From JAGNHS01 sp964609695 (GTDB taxonomy: Bacteria; Bdellovibrionota; UBA2428): a stretch of 64,000 nucleotides of DNA. Below, piece by piece: positions 57,630-64,000 of the stretch (the stretch's first letter is position 1; the number at the start of each line of letters is the position of its first letter). The notes under the pieces were generated by a model. It was given only the letters and a program-made list of their open reading frames with translations, was not told where the DNA came from and did not search any database. The stretch lies in assembly GCA_964609695.1 (NCBI GenBank), contig CAZSSP010000001.1:248001-312000 (forward strand), written 5' to 3'. Made by a program: the position numbers and the translations under genes.

Positions 57630-60299
57630 ATGACTAAGCTTAAGACTATGGAGAAGGCATACACCCCGCAAATTCACGATAAAAAATGGCAAGATTCTTG
57701 GAAGAAATCTCAAATTTCTGCACCTGAATCTTTAAAAAAGCATCCCTCACCGAGCGGAAAAACCTTCACCCTCATGATGCCTCCCCCCAACGTTACCGGA
57801 GTTCTCCATCAGGGACATGCGCTATTTCTAGCCCTACAAGACACTTTAACTCGTTGGCATCGCATGTGCGGCGATAAAACTCTTTATCTTCCCGGAACGG
57901 ATCACGCCTCAATCGCCGTTCAAATGCAAGTCGTAAAACATCTTGAAAAAAAGGGTGTGAACTATCGCGATATTGGAAGAACAGAATTTCTCGAAGAATG
58001 TTGGAAATGGATAAAAGACTTTCAACCAAGAATTTTTTCTCAAATTGAATCCATGGGAGTGAGTTGCGATTGGACTCGCGTTAAATTCACCATGGATGAA
58101 AATCTCAATAAAGCCGTTGATCACGCTTTTGTAGAGCTCTACAAAAAAGGCTTCATTTATCGAGCACAAAAATTAGTGAACTGGTCGCCCAAAGGCGAAA
58201 CGGTATTAAGCGATCTTGAAGTGATCTTCGAAGAACGTGACACTTTTCTTTGGCACTTAAAATATCCCTTAGTTGAAAATCCCAATCAATTCCTAGTTAT
58301 TTCTACGACTCGCCCTGAAACCATGTTGGGTGACACCGCCGTAGCCGTGCATCCTGACGACAAACGCTACAACTCTCTCATTGGTAAAAAAATAAAACTC
58401 CCTATAGTCGACCGTGAAATTCCCATTGTTGGCGATAGCTTCGTAGATCAAAGCTTTGGAAGTGGAGTTGTAAAAATCACACCAGCCCACGACTTCACAG
58501 ACTTTGATGTGGGCCTTCGACATAAGCTTCCTCTTATTAACGTCTTTACTAAAGACGCTAAAATTGTAAGCGGCCTTCCTTCAAAAGCAGCTCAGCTTGC
58601 TGGATTAGACCGTTTCGAAGCCAGAAATGAAATTGAAAAAATCCTCGAAAGTCTTTCTTTGCTTGAGAAAAAGGAAAAGTACAAAACACGCATTGGAAAG
58701 TCCGAACGCTGGGGCGACGTTGTAGAACCTTATCTGAGCGATCAATGGTTTTGCAAAATGGACTCCATGGCTCAAAATGTTCACAAAGCCGCACTTGAGG
58801 GTGAAATAGAATTTGTTCCGAATGAATTTCACAATCAATTCCAAAGATGGATGGAAAATATTCGCGACTGGTGTATTTCGCGTCAACTGTGGTGGGGACA
58901 GCAAATACCCGCATATTACTGTAATCAATGCAATCACATGCACGTCAGCGTAAACGCACCTAAAAAATGTGAAAAATGCTCCCACTCAGAACTCACTCAA
59001 GACTCCGACGTGCTCGACACTTGGTTTTCGTCGGGACTTTGGCCTTTTTCTACTTTGGGCTGGCCCAACACAGATCACCCCGACTACAAAAACTTTTATC
59101 CGACTTCTGTTTTAGAAACCGGTTTCGATATTTTATTTTTCTGGGTGGCTCGCATGTTGATGATGGGCAAAGAACTTACAGGACAATATCCATTCTCCAA
59201 AGTTTATCTTCACCCAATGGTTCGAGATGAAAATGGTCAGAAAATGTCGAAGACCAAGGGAAATGTCATAGACCCCTTAGATCTTATCGAAAAATTTGGA
59301 GCCGACACTCTTCGAATGACTCTCAACGCTCTTTGTGTTCAGGGAAGAGATTTACGATTGTCTGAGGCCAAAGTTGAAGGCTATCGAAATTTTATTAATA
59401 AAATTTGGAATGCCACTAAATTTGTAACTATGGACCTTAACTCAGCGGATGCTCGAAAAGTTCCCAAATGCAAAGATCTCTCAGATCGATGGCTTCATTC
59501 TCGTTTTAACGCCACCGCGAGAAGCGTGAATAAAGCTTGGTCAGAATTCAAAATGCTCGAAGCTGCAGAAAGTCTCTATCATTTCTTATGGGATGATTTT
59601 TGTGATTGGTATTTGGAAATATCTAAAAACCGCCGCGCAGATGCCTCAGACCACTTGATTTATATTCTTTCAGAATATCTCAAGCTTCTGCATCCTATTT
59701 GTCCCCATATTACCGAAGAGCTTTGGCACTCCTTACCTGGAATCAAAGAAAATGACACTCTTGCTCTAGAGCCATTCCCTCTGGGGGAAAGTTTTCCTGA
59801 TAGCGAAGCCTTAGCTCAGTTTGAATTCATAAAAAGCTTAATTGGTTCTGTAAGAACACTGAGAGCTGAATCAAAAGTCCAACCTAATAAACTCATTCGG
59901 GTCTACATAGAAAATGCCCCCGAAATTAGCTTAAAACTCATTGAAGATAATCAAAATTGGATTCAAAGTTTAGCCAAAATTTCTGAGCTTCATATAAAAA
60001 GCACTTACAAATCCTCTAGCTCAAGAGGTGTATTGAGCGCCCTTGAGGCCGGCAAGGCTATTGAGTTTTTAGTTCCCACAGAAGATCTTGTTGATCTCAA
60101 AGAAGAAGCTGCAAGACTTCAAAAAGAAGTTGAAAACCTAGAGAAATATCTCAAAGGACAAGAAGCTAAATTAAAAAATCCGCAATTTGTAGACAAAGCA
60201 CCACCTGAAGTTGTGGATAAAGAGAAAATCAAATTAAAAGAAACCGAGGAAAAGCTTGCCAAATCGCGCCAAGCTTTGAATAATCTAAAAATTGTATGA
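57630..60299 (+). CDS. valS: Valyl-tRNA synthetase
   Basis: 889-residue class I synthetase. PPPNVTGVLHQGHAL holds the HIGH-like motif, TTRPETMLGDTAV belongs to the editing domain, WCISRQLWWGQQIPAYYC leads to zinc-type cysteines (CNQC and CEKC), DTWFSSGLWPFSTLGWP is the ValS-specific stretch, and GQKMSKTKGNVIDP the KMSKS loop. A C-terminal coiled coil is present (AARLQKEVENLEKYL). Possible starts are GTG 57606, ATG 57630 and ATG 57648; 57630 has AAGG close upstream but none is decisive. The inverted repeat just ahead may fold in its leader. Confidence 0.95.
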   Translation: MTKLKTMEKAYTPQIHDKKWQDSWKKSQISAPESLKKHPSPSGKTFTLMMPPPNVTGVLHQGHALFLALQDTLTRWHRMCGDKTLYLPGTDHASIAVQMQVVKHLEKKGVNYRDIGRTEFLEECWKWIKDFQPRIFSQIESMGVSCDWTRVKFTMDENLNKAVDHAFVELYKKGFIYRAQKLVNWSPKGETVLSDLEVIFEERDTFLWHLKYPLVENPNQFLVISTTRPETMLGDTAVAVHPDDKRYNSLIGKKIKLPIVDREIPIVGDSFVDQSFGSGVVKITPAHDFTDFDVGLRHKLPLINVFTKDAKIVSGLPSKAAQLAGLDRFEARNEIEKILESLSLLEKKEKYKTRIGKSERWGDVVEPYLSDQWFCKMDSMAQNVHKAALEGEIEFVPNEFHNQFQRWMENIRDWCISRQLWWGQQIPAYYCNQCNHMHVSVNAPKKCEKCSHSELTQDSDVLDTWFSSGLWPFSTLGWPNTDHPDYKNFYPTSVLETGFDILFFWVARMLMMGKELTGQYPFSKVYLHPMVRDENGQKMSKTKGNVIDPLDLIEKFGADTLRMTLNALCVQGRDLRLSEAKVEGYRNFINKIWNATKFVTMDLNSADARKVPKCKDLSDRWLHSRFNATARSVNKAWSEFKMLEAAESLYHFLWDDFCDWYLEISKNRRADASDHLIYILSEYLKLLHPICPHITEELWHSLPGIKENDTLALEPFPLGESFPDSEALAQFEFIKSLIGSVRTLRAESKVQPNKLIRVYIENAPEISLKLIEDNQNWIQSLAKISELHIKSTYKSSSSRGVLSALEAGKAIEFLVPTEDLVDLKEEAARLQKEVENLEKYLKGQEAKLKNPQFVDKAPPEVVDKEKIKLKETEEKLAKSRQALNNLKIV

Positions 60300-61414
60300 A
60301 CATAATTTTTCACCCCTTAGAAGTTAAAGACAAACAAGACAAAGCCTTTATCACTAAACTCAGCCTTCAAGACGATGGAAGCTTTTATTGTTCTCTAGCA
60401 TTTGCAGAAGATCTACTTCTTCGAATTGAGCCCAATAAAAAGGGAAGTGAAATTAAAAGCATTGAAAAACTTCCAATCCGTAAGGTTTTTGGTGATGATT
60501 CCGTAGCCATCACAGGTGGACTCCAAAAAACTACCAGTGGCGATTCTGCTTTTGCGGTCGTTCACAAGGGATCCATGCCCTCTGCCCTCAATTCGCTTTT
60601 CGGAAAAAAATGGCCCCATTTAGATGCCCTCAATTTTAATGATTTTTTGATGGATAATTCTGGTGGCATGGGTTTTTCTCTTCGACACTCAATAGGCCAG
60701 ATTCAAAAGGGTGAATTACAAGTAAGACGCTCTCATGAAGGAGGCGCTCTTGTTGATGTCCTTTTAATAGGGGATAACCTTTTTGGGTTGAGTGGTTCTG
60801 AAATATGGAGAGAGCCCTACCTTAATACAGAAAAACGTTATTCACTTCGAGCCGATCTTTTACCCAATGGTCAGATACACCGAGATGCTGATGATAATTT
60901 TTGGTTACTTGGAAGAGAAAATAAACTCTTTCGATTGAAAACCCACGACATCAAAGCCAAACCCACATTTAAAAAAATTGCAGGCCCTAGCTTTCTACTC
61001 TCCGTAGCCTCTTCTACAGATGGTTGGCTTTATGGTGTCAGTGGAAATCAAAAAACAATTTTCAGAATTCGCCTCAACAAGGTGACCCAAGAAGAAGAAA
61101 TACAAAACCTAGCGGAAATGGAAAATCCTGTGACCTCGCTTTGTGCCGCCGATCTTAATCACGGACCTTTTTTAATGGCAGCTACCAGCAATATGGAAAA
61201 AACGACTTTATGGCGCTGGGATCTGAAAGCCGAAGAAGACCCCGAGATATTAGTTCAACCTCCTGAAGGTAGAATCTTTGAAGAACTCCCTAATTTAAAT
61301 TGGATTCAACACCTTCAATTAAGACAGATATCCGAGAGCCAATACCAATTTTGGTGCTCCGTTGCGCAAAAGGATGACAATCGACCTTGCTTGGCTTCCT
61401 TCACGTTAGACTAA
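60296..61414 (+). CDS. Unknown protein, possibly beta-propeller, coupled to valS
   Basis: 372 residues with an ATGA overlap with valS. It is cytoplasmic by sequence. Recurrent beta-rich blocks (DGSFYCSLAFAEDLLLRIEPN, DGWLYGVSGNQKTIFRIRLN, NFWLLGRENKLFRLKTHD) suggest a propeller of four to seven blades, although no family is recognised. It has few cysteines and no signal peptide. Downstream, after 108 bases, lies the yhbH-spoVR pair. Confidence 0.6.
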   Translation: MNIIFHPLEVKDKQDKAFITKLSLQDDGSFYCSLAFAEDLLLRIEPNKKGSEIKSIEKLPIRKVFGDDSVAITGGLQKTTSGDSAFAVVHKGSMPSALNSLFGKKWPHLDALNFNDFLMDNSGGMGFSLRHSIGQIQKGELQVRRSHEGGALVDVLLIGDNLFGLSGSEIWREPYLNTEKRYSLRADLLPNGQIHRDADDNFWLLGRENKLFRLKTHDIKAKPTFKKIAGPSFLLSVASSTDGWLYGVSGNQKTIFRIRLNKVTQEEEIQNLAEMENPVTSLCAADLNHGPFLMAATSNMEKTTLWRWDLKAEEDPEILVQPPEGRIFEELPNLNWIQHLQLRQISESQYQFWCSVAQKDDNRPCLASFTLD

Positions 61415-61522
61415 AACAAGGGCTGCCAAAAAAATGGCGCCCCATTTCATCATATAAATCTCTTTTAAGATCTCCCCATTAAAAGACAGGAATTCCATTT
61501 CGAAATCGCCTATAATAAATAT

Positions 61523-62662
61523 ATGGAGAACGGGGAAAAACGGATCTTTACCCTTTCTGGAATTAAACGCGATCACGGGCGATTTAAGGATATTGTTAAA
61601 GGCAAAATTCGCGGAAATTTAAAAAAGTTCATCTCTCAAGGCGAAATGATCGCCAAACGTGGAAAAGATCGTGTTTCCATTCCAATGCCACAAATTGAAC
61701 TTCCACATTTTATTTATGGCTCTAATAAAAAGAACGGAGTTGGCCAAGGCTCAGGCGACCCCGGTGATCCCGTCCAAGGAATGAACCCTCAACCTGGAGA
61801 AGGTGAGGGAGAAGCTGGGAACAATGAGGGAGATCACTCTTTAGAGGTCGATGTTAGTCTCGAAGAACTCGCGCAAATGCTTGGCGAAGAACTACAACTC
61901 CCGAATATTCAACCTAAAGGCGCCAAAGAAATTAGCACCAAAAGCCATAAGTATAGCGACGTCCATCGACAAGGCCCGCAATCACTAAGACATTATCGAA
62001 GAACTTATAAAGAAGCGCTTCGCAGACAAATTTCATCGGGAATTTATAAACCCGAAAATCCAGTTATTATTCCCATCAAAAGTGACTTTAGATATAGAGG
62101 CTGGGCAGAGAGTCCACGGCCTCAAACAAACGCCGTCATATTATATTTAATGGACGTCTCTGGATCGATGGGCGACCTTCAAAAAGACATCGTCCGCAAC
62201 GAAGCCTTTTGGATAGACACTTGGCTACGCTCCCAATACAAAGGCATAGAGCGCCGATATATTATTCACGATGCTTCTGCCAAAGAAGTCGATGAAGACA
62301 CTTTTTACAAAACTCGTGAATCGGGTGGAACCTTAATTAGCTCCGCTTATAAACTATTACTCGACATAATTAGCTCTGATTATTCTTCAAGCGAATGGAA
62401 TATTTACCCCTTTCACTTTAGCGATGGTGATAACTGGTCGACTGAAGACACTAAACTTTGCTTAGACATGCTAGCCGACAAGCTACTCCCCATCGTCAAT
62501 CAATTTTCTTATGGTCAAGTTGAAAGTCGTTATGGCTCTGGTCAATTTTTTAAAGATTTGATGGAGGCTTTTAATAACAATGAAAAGTTAGTGGCCACTC
62601 GAATTCCCGATAAAGACGCAATTTACGATTCAATAAAGAAATTCTTAGGAACAGGACATTAA
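61523..62662 (+). CDS. yhbH: DUF444 family protein (YeaH/YhbH)
   Basis: 379 residues with the family's opening (RDHGRFKDIVKGKIRGNLKKFISQGE), an acidic Gly-rich middle, and a von Willebrand A-like domain with a MIDAS-type DVSGSMGDLQK, followed by RRYIIHDASAKEVDEDTFY, SGGTLISSAYKL and PFHFSDGDNW. Such proteins are usually in an operon with serine kinase PrkA (YeaG) and SpoVR (YcgB). SpoVR is here, starting four bases after the stop; PrkA is not in the window. The system is tied to stress and nutrient signalling in other bacteria. Confidence 0.93.
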   Translation: MENGEKRIFTLSGIKRDHGRFKDIVKGKIRGNLKKFISQGEMIAKRGKDRVSIPMPQIELPHFIYGSNKKNGVGQGSGDPGDPVQGMNPQPGEGEGEAGNNEGDHSLEVDVSLEELAQMLGEELQLPNIQPKGAKEISTKSHKYSDVHRQGPQSLRHYRRTYKEALRRQISSGIYKPENPVIIPIKSDFRYRGWAESPRPQTNAVILYLMDVSGSMGDLQKDIVRNEAFWIDTWLRSQYKGIERRYIIHDASAKEVDEDTFYKTRESGGTLISSAYKLLLDIISSDYSSSEWNIYPFHFSDGDNWSTEDTKLCLDMLADKLLPIVNQFSYGQVESRYGSGQFFKDLMEAFNNNEKLVATRIPDKDAIYDSIKKFLGTGH

Positions 62663-62665
62663 ACA

Positions 62666-64000
<1,335 letters not shown>

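Overview
The window reads as about 64 kb of ordinary, gene-dense bacterial chromosome of low G+C, with genes packed on both strands, many ATGA-type overlaps and almost no mobile DNA. Gene content suggests a Gram-negative of the Bdellovibrio/Oligoflexia type. It has outer-membrane barrels and lipoproteins, lipoyl and BolA/Grx4 iron-sulfur genes, a BCKDH-type E1-E2-E3 operon headed by lipA, complex I genes nuoB and nuoI standing alone, a KirBac channel, a pseudo-receiver/PilZ protein, and an unusual number of exported enzymes. No rRNA, tRNA, CRISPR array, IS element or phage gene was seen. The lineage is an inference from gene content, not a computed placement.

Layout. 1-3.1 kb: tsaD (cut by the left edge), rsmA, a DUF502 membrane protein, smpB and nuoI. 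3.2-14.4 kb: an exported NlpC/P60-like protein, a nitrilase-family amidase, M32 carboxypeptidase, KirBac channel, a lipoprotein, an SRPBCC protein, nuoB, an A-type Fe-S carrier, an HD hydrolase and a small barrel. 14.5-21.4 kb: DHH phosphoesterase, lytic transglycosylase, glutaredoxin, Xaa-Pro aminopeptidase and a family-3 pectate lyase. 21.4-31 kb: pseudo-REC/PilZ protein, the lipA-E1a-E1b-E2-E3 operon, an exported DUF4347-like protein, an exported papain-like protease and lipB. 31-38.1 kb: a minus-strand housekeeping run prs-rplY-pth-ychF-amidase-rph-rdgB. 38.1-44.8 kb: an envelope-glycan cluster (GT87, PMT/GT39, YfhO, GT2) holding an exported kinase-like protein and a 28-residue membrane peptide. 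44.8-47.4 kb: an island-like segment with a long inverted repeat, an apparently exported IstB/DnaC-like AAA+ ATPase and an exported GT-B-like protein. 47.4-64 kb: FAD oxidoreductase, bolA-grxD, a candidate structured RNA, YyaL, a histidine kinase, a barrel-lipoprotein-barrel trio, a second copy of the inverted-repeat family, valS, and the yhbH-spoVR pair running off the right edge.

The most unusual signals are these. (1) Two long inverted-repeat elements at 44825-45012 and 57379-57599 share their arms but not their interiors, and each sits just after a stop codon. (2) Two neighbouring genes next to the first element put export signals on enzyme folds that normally work in the cytoplasm; the ATPase gene has a sigma70-like promoter abutting its start codon, so its mRNA may be leaderless. 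(3) An exported kinase-fold protein, a PL3 pectate lyase and free-standing exported DUF4347-like and papain-like cysteine enzymes resemble a set of proteins acting on other cells. (4) A three-hairpin RNA candidate lies in the only gene-free stretch longer than 300 bases (49084-49500).
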